Of a stretch of 64,000 nt of DNA, positions 35,144 through 44,899 are shown piece after piece (position 1 is the stretch's first letter; each line of letters starts with the position of its first letter). A program made the position numbers and the translations under genes. The notes beneath the pieces were generated by a model. The model was not told where the DNA came from. It made no database searches and saw only the letters and a list, made by a program, of their open reading frames with translations. Source of the stretch: Kiritimatiellia bacterium. GTDB taxonomy: Bacteria > Verrucomicrobiota > Kiritimatiellia > UBA8416 > YA12-FULL-48-11. The stretch is from positions 1 to 64,000 of the forward strand of contig JAQUPZ010000008.1 in assembly GCA_028716365.1 (NCBI GenBank), given 5' to 3'.

Positions 35144-36577
35144 ATGAATTCAAAACAAACCCGCAGAGAATTCCTGAAAAAAGCAACGATGTGTGCCGGG
35201 GCAGCAGCCGGTTCACGATTCTTCAGCGCACCTTATATCCTTGCAGATAAGGCGCCCAACTCCAAACTTGGTACGGTCATGATCGGATGCGGCGGACAGG
35301 GAACCAGCAGTCATGTTCCAGTTGCGGCACGGGAACGGCTGGTCGCTCTGGTTGATGCCGATGAAAAGAACCTGGCCAAGGCGCTTGACCGGGCAAAAAA
35401 AACAGCGCCACAAATCAAAACATCGAGCATAAAGACCTTCACGGATTACCGTAAAATGTTCGATAAGATGGCCAAGGAAATAGATGCGATATTCATTGCC
35501 ACGCCGAATCACCACCATGCACTTCCCGCCCTGATGGCAATGAAGCTCGGCAAGCATGTTTACGTGGAAAAACCCATGGCGTACAACGTACATGAAGCAC
35601 GCACCATGGCCGAGTATGCGCGCCAATACAAGGTTGCAACACAAATGGGCAACCAGGGTCACTCCGGCGAAGGTTACCGGCGGCTCTGTGAATATATCTG
35701 GGCTGGCGCAGTCGGGAAAGTCACCGAGGTTTACTGCTGGAGTAATCGCGCGAATGGAGGAATAGGTCCCAGGCCGCCAATTCTTCCTGTCCCCCAGGGA
35801 TTGCATTGGGACGAATGGATTGGTCCCGCCCCATTTCGTGATTATCATAAAGATTTGCATCCTCACGAATGGCACGGCTGGCATGATTTCGGAAACGGAT
35901 CACTCGGCAACATGGGATGCCATGCCATGGACGGTGCTTTCTGGGCATTGAAACTGGAATACCCGACATCCATCGAGGCAGAACAGATGATAGGCGGAAG
36001 TGACGAGAGGTTTCCTGTCGGCACACGTATCCGCTGGGACTTCCCGGCACGCGGCGAAATGCCGCCAGTAAAAGTCTACTGGTACGACGGTAAATGCGAC
36101 CTGGCAGACCACGCAGACGCAGAAGACAAAACCACACCGGCAAGCGTTTCCAAATCGATTGCCAACCGTCCTCCAATTGTCGAAGAACTGGAGAAAAAAT
36201 ACAACCGCAATCTGGGATCCAATGGATCGCTCTTCGTTGGTGACAAAGGGTACATAGCCACCGGCAGTAGTGGTGACGGAACCAGGATCGTACCAGAAGA
36301 GAAACACCAGGAATTCCCAATGCCTGAAAAGATAATCCCCAGAATCAAGGGTAGTCATCAGGATAACTTCCTCAATGCATGCAGGGGCGGCGAACCGGCC
36401 TGTGCCAATTTCGACTATTCAGCGCGCCTTACTGAAGTTGTGCTTCTTGGCGCACTTGCCATGCTTGCTGGCGAGCGGAAAAAAATCGAATGGGATGGAC
36501 CGAACATGAAATGTACAAATATCCCTGCGCTCAATAATCTGCTGAAACGTGAAAACCGTAAAGGCTGGGGAATTTAA
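35144..36577 (+). CDS. Tat-exported Gfo/Idh/MocA oxidoreductase, tandem copy 1
   Basis: 477 aa. Tat signal QTRREFLKKAT, cleavage near APYILADKA. Rossmann IGCGGQG at 48-53, acidic LVDADE at 70-74, PNHHHA at 121-126 and the intact catalytic EKP (Lys143). The C-terminal region has the GGANGGIGPRPP-type loop, DEWIGPAPFRDYH and GHDFGNGSLGNMGCHAMD, the large PVC-type substrate domain with a likely active-site His. GGAG lies 10 bases before the ATG. The next gene is a close copy, 38 bp downstream. Sugar oxidation at C3 or C1 is plausible from family; the substrate is unknown. Confidence 0.93.
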   Translation: MNSKQTRREFLKKATMCAGAAAGSRFFSAPYILADKAPNSKLGTVMIGCGGQGTSSHVPVAARERLVALVDADEKNLAKALDRAKKTAPQIKTSSIKTFTDYRKMFDKMAKEIDAIFIATPNHHHALPALMAMKLGKHVYVEKPMAYNVHEARTMAEYARQYKVATQMGNQGHSGEGYRRLCEYIWAGAVGKVTEVYCWSNRANGGIGPRPPILPVPQGLHWDEWIGPAPFRDYHKDLHPHEWHGWHDFGNGSLGNMGCHAMDGAFWALKLEYPTSIEAEQMIGGSDERFPVGTRIRWDFPARGEMPPVKVYWYDGKCDLADHADAEDKTTPASVSKSIANRPPIVEELEKKYNRNLGSNGSLFVGDKGYIATGSSGDGTRIVPEEKHQEFPMPEKIIPRIKGSHQDNFLNACRGGEPACANFDYSARLTEVVLLGALAMLAGERKKIEWDGPNMKCTNIPALNNLLKRENRKGWGI

Positions 36578-36615
36578 ACTTCTCAGAAAGATTTGATTAA
36601 GGAAGACGTGCTATT

Positions 36616-38049
36616 ATGAATTCAAAACAAACCCGCAGAGAATTCCTGAAAAAAGCAACGATGTGTGCCGGGGCAGCAGCCGGTTCACAATTCTTCAGCG
36701 CACCTTATATCATGGCTGATAAGGCGCCCAACTCCAAACTCGGCATGGCAGTGATCGGATGCGGCGGACAGGGAATTGGTAACCATGTTCCTGTTGCCGC
36801 ACGCGAACGGCTGGTTGCACTGGTTGATGTTGATGAACTGAATATCGCCAAAGCTGTAGACAAGGCAAAGAAAATAGCGCCGCAAATTAAAACATCGAGT
36901 ATCAAAACCTTCACGGATTACCGTAAAATGTTCGATAAGATGGCCAGGGAAATAGATGCGATCTTCATTGCCACGCCTAACCACCATCATGCACTTCCCG
37001 CATTGACGGCAATGCGACTTGGCAAACATGTTTATGTGGAAAAACCCATGGCGTACAACGTGCACGAAGCCCGTACGATGGCCGAGTGCGCGCGCCAAAA
37101 CAAGGTTGCAACGCAAATGGGCAATCAGGGTCATTCCGGTGAAGGTTACCGGCGGCTCTGTGAATATATCTGGGCTGGCGCAATCGGGAAAGTCACCGAG
37201 GTTTATTGCTGGAGCAACCGTGCAAACGGTGGAGTTGGGCCAAGGCCTCCGATTCTGCCTGTTCCGGAAAAACTGCATTGGGATGAATGGATCGGGCCCG
37301 CCCCATTTCGTGATTATCATAAAGATTTGCATCCTCACGAATGGCACGGCTGGCATGATTTCGGAAACGGCTCACTCGGTAATCTCGGATGCCATGTCAT
37401 GGATGGCGCTTTCTGGGCTTTGAAACTTGAACATCCAACTTCGATAGAGGTTGAACTGATGTTAGGCGGAAGTGATGAAAGGTTTCCTGTAGGTACGCGC
37501 ATCCGCTGGGACTTCCCTGCTCGTGGCGAGATGCCGCCTGTAAAAATCTACTGGTACGACGGCAAACGCGACCTGTCAGACCACGAGGGAGAGGAAAAAT
37601 CTCCTGATATTTACAGTGTTTCAAAAGCAGTCGCCAGCCGCCCTCCCCTCGTCGAGGAACTGGAGAAAAAGTATAACCGCAATTTTGGAGGTAACGGTAC
37701 CATCTATGTCGGTGACAAGGGATACATGTATACCGGATGTTACGGTGAGGGGACCAGGATCGTGCCTGAAGAAAAACACCAGGAATTCCCAATACCTGAA
37801 AAAATAATTCCAAGAATCAAGGGAAGTCATCAGGACAATTTCCTCAACGCATGCCGTGGCGGTGAACCGGCTTGTGCCAATTTTGATTATTCAGCGCGTT
37901 TCACTGAAGTCATACTTCTTGGCTCACTTGCCATGATTGCCGGTGAAAGAAAGAAAATCGAGTGGGATGGCCCAAACATGAAGTGTACAAACATCCCGGA
38001 GATAAACAACTTCCTGAAACGCGAAGGCCGTAAAGGCTGGGGAATCTAA
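36616..38049 (+). CDS. Tat-exported Gfo/Idh/MocA oxidoreductase, tandem copy 2
   Basis: 477 aa, the same length as copy 1 and roughly 85-90% identical by eye; about the first 70 coding bases are nearly unchanged. Tat signal, IGCGGQG, PNHHHA and EKP (Lys143) are retained. Differences cluster in the coenzyme-adjacent helix (DEKNLAKALDRAKKTA to DELNIAKAVDKAKKIA) and in a loop before the second half (ADAEDKTTPASVSKS to GEEKSPDIYSVSKA). AAGGAAG precedes the ATG. With the DUF1080 pair it is the second recent tandem duplication within 8 kb. Confidence 0.93.
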   Translation: MNSKQTRREFLKKATMCAGAAAGSQFFSAPYIMADKAPNSKLGMAVIGCGGQGIGNHVPVAARERLVALVDVDELNIAKAVDKAKKIAPQIKTSSIKTFTDYRKMFDKMAREIDAIFIATPNHHHALPALTAMRLGKHVYVEKPMAYNVHEARTMAECARQNKVATQMGNQGHSGEGYRRLCEYIWAGAIGKVTEVYCWSNRANGGVGPRPPILPVPEKLHWDEWIGPAPFRDYHKDLHPHEWHGWHDFGNGSLGNLGCHVMDGAFWALKLEHPTSIEVELMLGGSDERFPVGTRIRWDFPARGEMPPVKIYWYDGKRDLSDHEGEEKSPDIYSVSKAVASRPPLVEELEKKYNRNFGGNGTIYVGDKGYMYTGCYGEGTRIVPEEKHQEFPIPEKIIPRIKGSHQDNFLNACRGGEPACANFDYSARFTEVILLGSLAMIAGERKKIEWDGPNMKCTNIPEINNFLKREGRKGWGI

Positions 38050-38085
38050 GCCGCAACTTCAGGGCATGTCGGAAAATTAACTCAA

Positions 38086-39447
38086 TTACCAGACTTTCCA
38101 TTTTTTACGGAAGGGACGGGCAAGCATCTTAGCCGCTTTAGAATCACCGATGATCTTCTCTTTTTCCGGATCCCACTGAATCGCCCGTCCTGTCCGTACC
38201 GCAATATTTGCAATATGACATATCGTATCGCAACGGATAGCCATTTCCACCGGGCACATGGTCTCTTTGCGCGACTTGACGCAGTCGATGAAATTCCTGT
38301 TGTGTTCAGGGGAGACCGTCAATTGTTCATCACTCGGCTTGAAATTAACTTTCCACAACGTCTTGTCACTGGCACAGAATCCTTCCGCGTCACTTATCCA
38401 TCCCTCGGTCCCGTGGAATATCGCACCGTCGCCATCATGCCAGCTGGGCAGACATTGTGAAGCCACCTGTTTGGCCGTCCTGAAATCCATGAAACGCAGT
38501 TTCACTCCGTTCTGGTAATCACACATCACGTCCCATCGCTCCAGCGTTCTGAATACTCCTTCCCTGGGCACACTCCCTGTCCCTTCATACCGTACCGGAC
38601 TGGTATTATCTGTTTTGTTTGCCCATTGTGCGAGACCCAGTTCATGGATACCACAACCGGCAATAAAACCAAGCGAGGTTTCCGGACAATGATAGCCGCC
38701 CCAGCAGGTGGCGCGATCCACTGTGTATGGAACCATTGGGGAAGGACCCATCCAGGCATCAAAATCAAAATTCGGCGGGACCGGAACTTCCTCGGTCGAG
38801 CCATAAGGTTTTACATGATACTGGTCCACATTAAACGATACATCACGACACCAGAGATCAATCCGCTGAAGTTTCCCTATGTAACCGTTACGGACCAGTT
38901 GAATCATCTGCCGGTATCTTCCCATGGAACGATATTGTGTTCCGAATTGAAATATTCGATTCTTGTCGCGGACAGCTTTCCGGAGGATTTTGGTCAGACT
39001 AAAATCCAAAGCCAACGGCTTCTGGCAGTAAACATCCTTACCGGCATTGGCCGCCGCTATTGACATTGGCGTGTGCCAGTTATCATGGGCGCCAATGATG
39101 ACGGCGTCCACGTCCGTACGGGCCAGAATTTCCCGGAAATCGGCGTACGCAGTGACCGCGTTCTTATCACCGTATTGCATATTCAGCTTGGTGGCAGCAG
39201 CATCACGTCGGCTCTTATAAGCGTCCGCAACGGCTATAATCCGCACGTCGGGCATCCTGCTCAAAGTTGGAATGTGATAATTGCTTCCGATGTTGCCACA
39301 ACCGATTTGACCAACGTTGACACAGTTACTCGGCGCTTCGGCACCAAACAAAGGTTTGGTAAAAATGTTTGGCACGGCAAATATAGTGCTGGTAGCAACA
39401 ATGCGCTTTAGAAATTCACGACGCGAAACAATGGATTTTGTATTCAT
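38086..39447 (-). CDS. Tat-exported Gfo/Idh/MocA oxidoreductase, divergent type
   Basis: 453 aa. Tat signal VSRREFLKRIV. Rossmann GQIGCGNIGSNYH at 46-58, and a catalytic motif CQKP with Lys143 kept but Glu replaced by Gln. Later motifs FGTQYRSMGRYRQM and DAWMGPSP belong to the same PVC-type clade as the tandem pair, but overall similarity is low. GGGGGA lies upstream of the ATG at 39447. It is convergent with tandem copy 2 and divergent from a PQQ-propeller gene. Confidence 0.9.
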   Translation of the reverse strand: MNTKSIVSRREFLKRIVATSTIFAVPNIFTKPLFGAEAPSNCVNVGQIGCGNIGSNYHIPTLSRMPDVRIIAVADAYKSRRDAAATKLNMQYGDKNAVTAYADFREILARTDVDAVIIGAHDNWHTPMSIAAANAGKDVYCQKPLALDFSLTKILRKAVRDKNRIFQFGTQYRSMGRYRQMIQLVRNGYIGKLQRIDLWCRDVSFNVDQYHVKPYGSTEEVPVPPNFDFDAWMGPSPMVPYTVDRATCWGGYHCPETSLGFIAGCGIHELGLAQWANKTDNTSPVRYEGTGSVPREGVFRTLERWDVMCDYQNGVKLRFMDFRTAKQVASQCLPSWHDGDGAIFHGTEGWISDAEGFCASDKTLWKVNFKPSDEQLTVSPEHNRNFIDCVKSRKETMCPVEMAIRCDTICHIANIAVRTGRAIQWDPEKEKIIGDSKAAKMLARPFRKKWKVW

Positions 39448-39768
39448 GTTAATCCCCCATTAAAATAATTTCAACCAATGGTGTTTCAATGAACTTCATG
39501 TAATAATTCTGAACTATTGTCGGGTGTAATGATATATTATTTTTAAAGACAAATCGTCCAATCGGTTTCAGTGAAGGATTTTGAACATTATTATCCCGCC
39601 TTCCGGCACCCGGATTCATCACATGTTGTTGATTCCGTTCCAATTGCTATATTTCCATGTAATTGACTGACTTAATGATTACTGATGAATCATTTCTTCC
39701 AAAATATCCAATATTGCTGCTTGAAGAAAACAGGTTGTATTGCTAAGAGCACACTCCAAGGCAAAAAA
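39448..39768. other. 321-bp AT-rich divergent intergenic region
   Basis: It separates the divergent oxidoreductase and PQQ genes. No convincing small gene, RNA or repeat is seen. A weak inverted pair ATGATT and AATCAT lies at about 39676-39694. Promoters for both genes presumably lie here, but no strong -35/-10 pair can be singled out. Confidence 0.5.
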
Positions 39769-41085
39769 ATGAGAAACTCAATCAGCATAATATTCATGTT
39801 GTCTTTTCTGCTGCTCAACACCAGCATTATGATAGTAAAAGCATCTGGCGACACTGCCTGGACACGATTCCGCGGACCAAATGGCCAGGGAATAGCAGTA
39901 AAAGCCAAGCCGCCTCTCCATTGGAGCGAAACAAACAATATTGCCTGGAAGGTCGAGGTTCCCGGTCGTGGACGGTCGTCACCGGTTCTGATGGGCGACA
40001 AAATCTGGTTGACCATTTCAACACCAAAGAATGTTCAGCGGAAAAGAATCGGCTCGGATGACATGCAGACTGCCGATCACGCCACTCTCGGGGCAGCCTG
40101 CTTCAACAAGGCAGATGGCAAATGCCTTTGGCAGATCACGCTCTACGAAATAGATAATCCTGCGCCTGTTCACTTCTTCAACAGCTGGTCAACACCAACA
40201 CCTGTTGTCGAACCCGGGCGGATCTATTGTGATTTTGGCACATTCGGTACGGCATGCCTTGAGGCAGATACCGGCAAGATCCTGTGGAAACAGCAGATTC
40301 CGCTGGATCACCAGGTGGGACCCGGAAGTTCGCCGATAATATACAGGGACCTTCTTATTCTTGTCCGCGACGGACGTGACGCACAGTTCGTGACGGCACT
40401 TGATAAGAACACCGGACAAACAGTCTGGAAGACCAATCGCCCACCCATCGACACCAAAAGCGGAAACACAAAGAAAGCATTCGCAACCCCAACAATAGTC
40501 AAGGCAGCTGGCAAGATCCAAATGATCGTACAAGGGGCACACTGGGTGGTTTCATATGATCCTGTTTCCGGAAAAGAAATCTGGCGGGTAAAACACGGCC
40601 AGGGTTTTTCCATGAGTTCAACACCTCTATTCAACCATGATGTTGTATACATAGGAACCGGTTGCATGACACCCGAATTACTGGCCATCCGTACCGATGG
40701 CGAAGGTGACGTGACAAATACCAACGTTATCTGGCGAATCAAGGGGCAAATTCCGGTCATGTCATCCCCAATTCTCGTTGATGACCTGATTTATTGCGTG
40801 GCAGATAACGGAACAGCATCGTGTATTGATTCACAGACCGGAAATATCTGCTGGCGGAAACAGATTACCGGAACATACATGGTATCACCGGTCTATGCTG
40901 ACGGCAGGTTATACTTTTTCAATCAAAAGGGTAAATCAACAATACTTAAAACAGGCAGGGAATTTGAAATACTGGCGGAGAACCGGCTGGAAATAGAAGG
41001 CGATCTTGTTGCAACGCCCGCTTTTGTTGATCATGCCATTTTTCTTAGAACTGATACCCGCTTGTACCGGATAGAAAATCGTTAA
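39769..41085 (+). CDS. Exported PQQ-like/BamB-type beta-propeller protein
   Basis: 438 aa. The ATG at 39769 follows AAGG and opens a signal peptide (ISIIFMLSFLLLNTSIMIVKAS). The mature N-terminus WTRFRGPNGQG is the typical planctomycete/PVC PQQ-propeller opening. Repeated blades follow: GKIWLTISTP, TGKILWKQQIPLDHQ, DKNTGQTVWKTNRP, SGKEIWRVKHGQ, IDSQTGNICWRKQ. There is no calcium-dehydrogenase active site, so an enzyme role is unlikely; ligand binding or envelope assembly is possible. Without methyltransferase insert, unlike the 1158-aa protein at 3173. Confidence 0.88.
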   Translation: MRNSISIIFMLSFLLLNTSIMIVKASGDTAWTRFRGPNGQGIAVKAKPPLHWSETNNIAWKVEVPGRGRSSPVLMGDKIWLTISTPKNVQRKRIGSDDMQTADHATLGAACFNKADGKCLWQITLYEIDNPAPVHFFNSWSTPTPVVEPGRIYCDFGTFGTACLEADTGKILWKQQIPLDHQVGPGSSPIIYRDLLILVRDGRDAQFVTALDKNTGQTVWKTNRPPIDTKSGNTKKAFATPTIVKAAGKIQMIVQGAHWVVSYDPVSGKEIWRVKHGQGFSMSSTPLFNHDVVYIGTGCMTPELLAIRTDGEGDVTNTNVIWRIKGQIPVMSSPILVDDLIYCVADNGTASCIDSQTGNICWRKQITGTYMVSPVYADGRLYFFNQKGKSTILKTGREFEILAENRLEIEGDLVATPAFVDHAIFLRTDTRLYRIENR

Positions 41086-41189
41086 ATTCAGCCTGAATCA
41101 GCTGTTTCCAATAACTACATGATCGATTGACCTTGTTACAGGCTGATAGGTTCTGGTAATAATTTGCGAAATTTTGGAATAAATACCAT

Positions 41190-41531
41190 ATGAGCGTGAT
41201 AAAAAACACATTGCGAAAACGTTTAAAACTGCTTTGCGGGACGCCGCGGCGTTTATTCCTGAGTATATTTCTGCCCGGCCACGTGCAAAAAAGCCTGTCT
41301 AAGCGCCGGGGTAAATGTCTTCGTTGTGGTGCATGTTGCCAACTGGTATGGAAGTGCCGGTATTTCCGGCATGAAAATGGTATCCCATCCTGTGCCCTTT
41401 ATAATCGTTATCGACCGCCGAATTGTCGTCATTTTCCCATAAACAAACCGGATATTGCTGATCGTGATCTTGTTTCACCGCACACACGATGCGGCTTCTG
41501 GTGGACTCCGGAAGCCGGCGGAAAAAAATAA
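41190..41531 (+). CDS. Small CxxCxxCC (YkgJ-type) metal-binding protein
   Basis: 113 aa, cytosolic. The motif CLRCGACCQL at about 43-52 followed by CRYF, CALYNRYRPPNCRHFP and RCGFWW gives the YkgJ/UPF0153 cysteine pattern thought to hold zinc or an iron-sulfur centre. The basic N-terminal 40 residues (LRKRLKLLCGTPRRLF) are an extension. No clear ribosome site precedes the ATG. It opens a plus-strand run with the SGNH and glutaminase-like genes. Function in this context is unknown. Confidence 0.75.
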   Translation: MSVIKNTLRKRLKLLCGTPRRLFLSIFLPGHVQKSLSKRRGKCLRCGACCQLVWKCRYFRHENGIPSCALYNRYRPPNCRHFPINKPDIADRDLVSPHTRCGFWWTPEAGGKK

Positions 41532-41606
41532 ATCTAAAATACAAGTGCACACTTCGATTGATTATTCGCTCCTGATCCGACGCGCTTTACAAGAAAAGGA
41601 AGGAAA

Positions 41607-42305
41607 ATGAAACTTAAGATATTTTCTGCATTTGGGATAATCGGCCTTGTAATAGCAATCGCTTCTGGCGCGGAAGAAACCGATAAACGGCTTCATTCAG
41701 GCGGGTCGGCATGGGGAGTACAGAAAGCGGATATCAAGGATCCGAAATTGCCGAGGATCCTGCTCATCGGTGATTCGATCCTAAATGGTTACCGTGGAAC
41801 GGTTGCAAAGGAACTTGACGGCAAAGCAAATGTCGATGCCTGGGTCAACCCCTATCACCAGGCCTCGGGCGGATTACACGAGAAGTTGAAAGGTGTCCTG
41901 TCAGAAGGTCCCTATACACTTATTCATTTTAACATGGGTCTGCACGGATGGCAGAAAGGACGCATACCGGAAGGACAGTTTGATCCATTAATGCGCAAAT
42001 ACATAAAAACTCTCCGTGACAACGCAAATGGCGCCATTCTGATCTGGGCAAGTTCAACACCGGTAACAGTAAAAGGGAAACCCGGGGAACTGAACCCTGA
42101 AATCAATCCGACAATTATCGAACATAACGCTCTTGCCGCAAAAATCATGCAGGACGAAAAAATCCCGATCAACGATCTTTACCAGCTCGTGGTGGACAAA
42201 CGTCACCTCGCAGCCGGTGACCAATTCCACTGGAAAAAAGAAGCTTACATACTCATGGGTAAACAGATCGCAGAAATGATCAGGAAAGAGCTGGAGGCGA
42301 AATAA
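41607..42305 (+). CDS. Secreted SGNH/GDSL hydrolase (carbohydrate-esterase-like)
   Basis: 232 aa with a signal peptide (FSAFGIIGLVIAIASGAEE). Catalytic elements: LLIGDSIL with Ser57, FNMGLHGWQKG (the N in the oxyanion block is at the FNMGLHG strand) and DQFHWK with Asp205 and His208. Such enzymes deacetylate polysaccharides or cleave sugar esters. AAGGAAGGAAA lies directly before the ATG. The next gene starts 21 bp downstream. It is one of three SGNH hydrolases within 10 kb, not close copies of each other. Confidence 0.87.
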   Translation: MKLKIFSAFGIIGLVIAIASGAEETDKRLHSGGSAWGVQKADIKDPKLPRILLIGDSILNGYRGTVAKELDGKANVDAWVNPYHQASGGLHEKLKGVLSEGPYTLIHFNMGLHGWQKGRIPEGQFDPLMRKYIKTLRDNANGAILIWASSTPVTVKGKPGELNPEINPTIIEHNALAAKIMQDEKIPINDLYQLVVDKRHLAAGDQFHWKKEAYILMGKQIAEMIRKELEAK

Positions 42306-42326
42306 TAAATGATCAGGGAGTACTAC

Positions 42327-44882
42327 ATGAAGAAAACAACAGCATGGTTTATTTCCTTAGCAATATTAATATCCGGCACCGCAACAGCACAACAGGCATG
42401 CAAACAGTTTCGTCCGCCGTCCGTACCGCTGGTAGCATGTGATCCCTATTTCAGCATCTGGTCACCGGGCAATAACCTGACCGATATCGACACCACTCAC
42501 TGGACCGGCAAGCCGCATCGCATTGCCAGCGCAGTGTCCATTGACGGCAAAAAGTATCGCGTCATGGGCGGTGCACGCAGTATGGGCCCGGCGCTGGCCC
42601 AGAAAAGTCTTTCCGTCCTGCCCACGCGGACAATCTATATATTCGAGGATGCCGGCATATTGCTCACGCTTACATTCATGACCCCGGCGCTTCCTGAAGA
42701 TATTGACATACTATCCCGGCCGGTCACCTATCTGACGTATGAATTCTGTTCAGCCGATGGCAAATCACACGATGTGCAGTTCTCGTTTGATGCTTCAGCC
42801 GAACTTACAGTCAACACATCAAAACAGGAAGTTACCTGGTCAACCGAAACAATCGGTAATCTCACCGCGTTGAAAATAGGTTCAAAGGAACAGAATGTTC
42901 TCGCAAAAAAAGGCGATGATATCCGAATCGACTGGGGTTATCTCTACGTCGCTGCACAAGCGTCGGAACTGGCTTCAGCCAAAATCATCGACATTGGATC
43001 ATTGCATGATATTTCACCGGCTGTTGAATTGAGCACTCCTGCTCCCGCCGAAACGGTAACCGCCGCTCTTTGTTTCGACCTTGGTAAAATCGGAGAAAAA
43101 TCAGTCTCCCGGATGTTGATGCTCGCCTATGATGATCTCTATTCCATCCAGTACATGAAACAGAACCTGCGGCCATACTGGCGCCGTAACGACTGGGAAG
43201 CAGCAGACCTTTTGAAAGCCTCTGCAAAGGACTACGAATCGCTTGCAAAACGCTGCGCTGCTTTCGATGAGGAACTTATGGCCGACTTGATTAAAGCCGG
43301 CGGCGAAAAGTACGCGAAGATCTGCGCTCTGTCTTACAGGCAGTGTTTTGCCGCGGGTAAATTCGTGGCCGACGCCAAGGGCAGGCCCATTTCTTTCTGC
43401 AAGGAAAATCACTCCAATGGCTGTATCGCCACCTCGGACGTTTTTTATCCGATGTCACCGCAGTTCCTGTTCTTCGGTCCGACACTGGCCAAATCGTTTA
43501 TTGTTCCTTTTATGAACTATGCGGCATCCGACCGGTGGAAATTCCCCTTTGCGCCCCATGACCTTGGCACTTATCCGAAAGCCAACGGCCAGGTTTATGG
43601 CGGCGGTGAACGTACAGAAGAAAACCAGATGCCTGTAGAAGAAAGCGGCAATCTTCTCATTCTCTTTGCCGCTGTGGCTCAGATGGAAGGTAATGCCGGT
43701 TTTGCGAGCCTCTACTGGCCGCAACTGGAACGCTGGGCTGATTATCTGAAAGCCAAGGGTTTTGATCCCGAAAACCAGCTTTGTACCGATGATTTCGCCG
43801 GTCACCTCGCCCATAATGTCAACCTAAGCGCCAAGGCAATCTGTGGACTTGGTTCATTTGCCAAGTTATGTGAAATGAAGGGTGATAAAACAAAAGCCAG
43901 GGAATATTCCAGGCTGGCAAAAGAATTCGTCGCAAAATGGGTGAAAGAAGCAGATGACGGCGACCATTTCCGTCTTGCCTATGACAAGCCCGGAACGTGG
44001 AGCCAGAAATACAACCTCGTCTGGGACCGTGTGCTCGGTCTCAATCTTTTCCCGGCCGAAACGCTCCGCAAGGACATGGATTATTATAAAAAGATACAGA
44101 ACATCTATGGCCTTCCTCTTGACAACCGCAAGGATTACACAAAGCTTGACTGGACGCTCTGGACCGCAACCTTGACACAGAATCGTACCGACTTTGAGAC
44201 ACTGGTTGATCCGGTTTATCTTTTCATCAACGAAACGCCTGATCGTTCGCCTCTTACCGACTGGTACCAGACAAAGACCGCAAAAAAAGTCGGTTTTACC
44301 GGCCGTCCCGTGATCGGCGGCGTATTCATGCAGATGCTTTACGAAAAAGCACTCTGGAAGAAATATGCAAGTCGTGATGTGACAAAAGCAGAAGGCTGGG
44401 CACCCATGCCCGTACCGCCTGTGACAAAAACCATTATTCCAACCGCAAAAGATGACGACAATATCCTGTGGCGTTATACAACAGAGAAACCTGTCGATGG
44501 CTGGTTCAAACCTGACTTCGATTCCGGATCATGGAAGGAAGGCAAAGCTGGTTTCGGCACACGTAGTACACCAGGTTCAGTTGTTCGTACAGAATGGAAA
44601 ACGGAGAATATCTGGCTGCGCCGCGAACTGACAATGCCCGACGGCAAATTAAGCGAACTTCACCTGATTATTCATCATGACGAAGATGCGGAAGTTTATA
44701 TCAATGGTGTACTCGCCGCATCGGTCAGCGGTTATACCAGTGATTACGAAATCGTCCCCGTGAACAGTAACGCCAGGAACGCGCTGAAGCCGGGCAGGAA
44801 CCTGATTGCCATCCACTGTATGCAGGTAAAGGGCGGCCAGTATATCGACATTGGATTTGCAGACATCGTGCCGGCGAAGTGA
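42327..44882 (+). CDS. Secreted DUF4965/glutaminase A-like protein with C-terminal galactose-binding-like domain
   Basis: 851 aa. The ATG at 42327 follows AGGGAG and opens a signal peptide (WFISLAILISGTATAQQ). The opening RPPSVPLVACDPYFSIWSPGNNLTD and YEFCSADGKSH are typical of the DUF5127/DUF4965/DUF1793 architecture once named glutaminase A. The helical (alpha/alpha)6 middle has FPFAPHDLGTYP and MPVEESGNLLIL, where the Asp and Glu residues of inverting glycosidases are found. The last 140 residues are a beta-sandwich (IWLRRELTMPDG...YINGVLAA). A glycosidase role is more likely than glutaminase in this context, but that is inference. Confidence 0.87.
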   Translation: MKKTTAWFISLAILISGTATAQQACKQFRPPSVPLVACDPYFSIWSPGNNLTDIDTTHWTGKPHRIASAVSIDGKKYRVMGGARSMGPALAQKSLSVLPTRTIYIFEDAGILLTLTFMTPALPEDIDILSRPVTYLTYEFCSADGKSHDVQFSFDASAELTVNTSKQEVTWSTETIGNLTALKIGSKEQNVLAKKGDDIRIDWGYLYVAAQASELASAKIIDIGSLHDISPAVELSTPAPAETVTAALCFDLGKIGEKSVSRMLMLAYDDLYSIQYMKQNLRPYWRRNDWEAADLLKASAKDYESLAKRCAAFDEELMADLIKAGGEKYAKICALSYRQCFAAGKFVADAKGRPISFCKENHSNGCIATSDVFYPMSPQFLFFGPTLAKSFIVPFMNYAASDRWKFPFAPHDLGTYPKANGQVYGGGERTEENQMPVEESGNLLILFAAVAQMEGNAGFASLYWPQLERWADYLKAKGFDPENQLCTDDFAGHLAHNVNLSAKAICGLGSFAKLCEMKGDKTKAREYSRLAKEFVAKWVKEADDGDHFRLAYDKPGTWSQKYNLVWDRVLGLNLFPAETLRKDMDYYKKIQNIYGLPLDNRKDYTKLDWTLWTATLTQNRTDFETLVDPVYLFINETPDRSPLTDWYQTKTAKKVGFTGRPVIGGVFMQMLYEKALWKKYASRDVTKAEGWAPMPVPPVTKTIIPTAKDDDNILWRYTTEKPVDGWFKPDFDSGSWKEGKAGFGTRSTPGSVVRTEWKTENIWLRRELTMPDGKLSELHLIIHHDEDAEVYINGVLAASVSGYTSDYEIVPVNSNARNALKPGRNLIAIHCMQVKGGQYIDIGFADIVPAK

Positions 44883-44899
44883 AGCCGGGCGCACTGACA

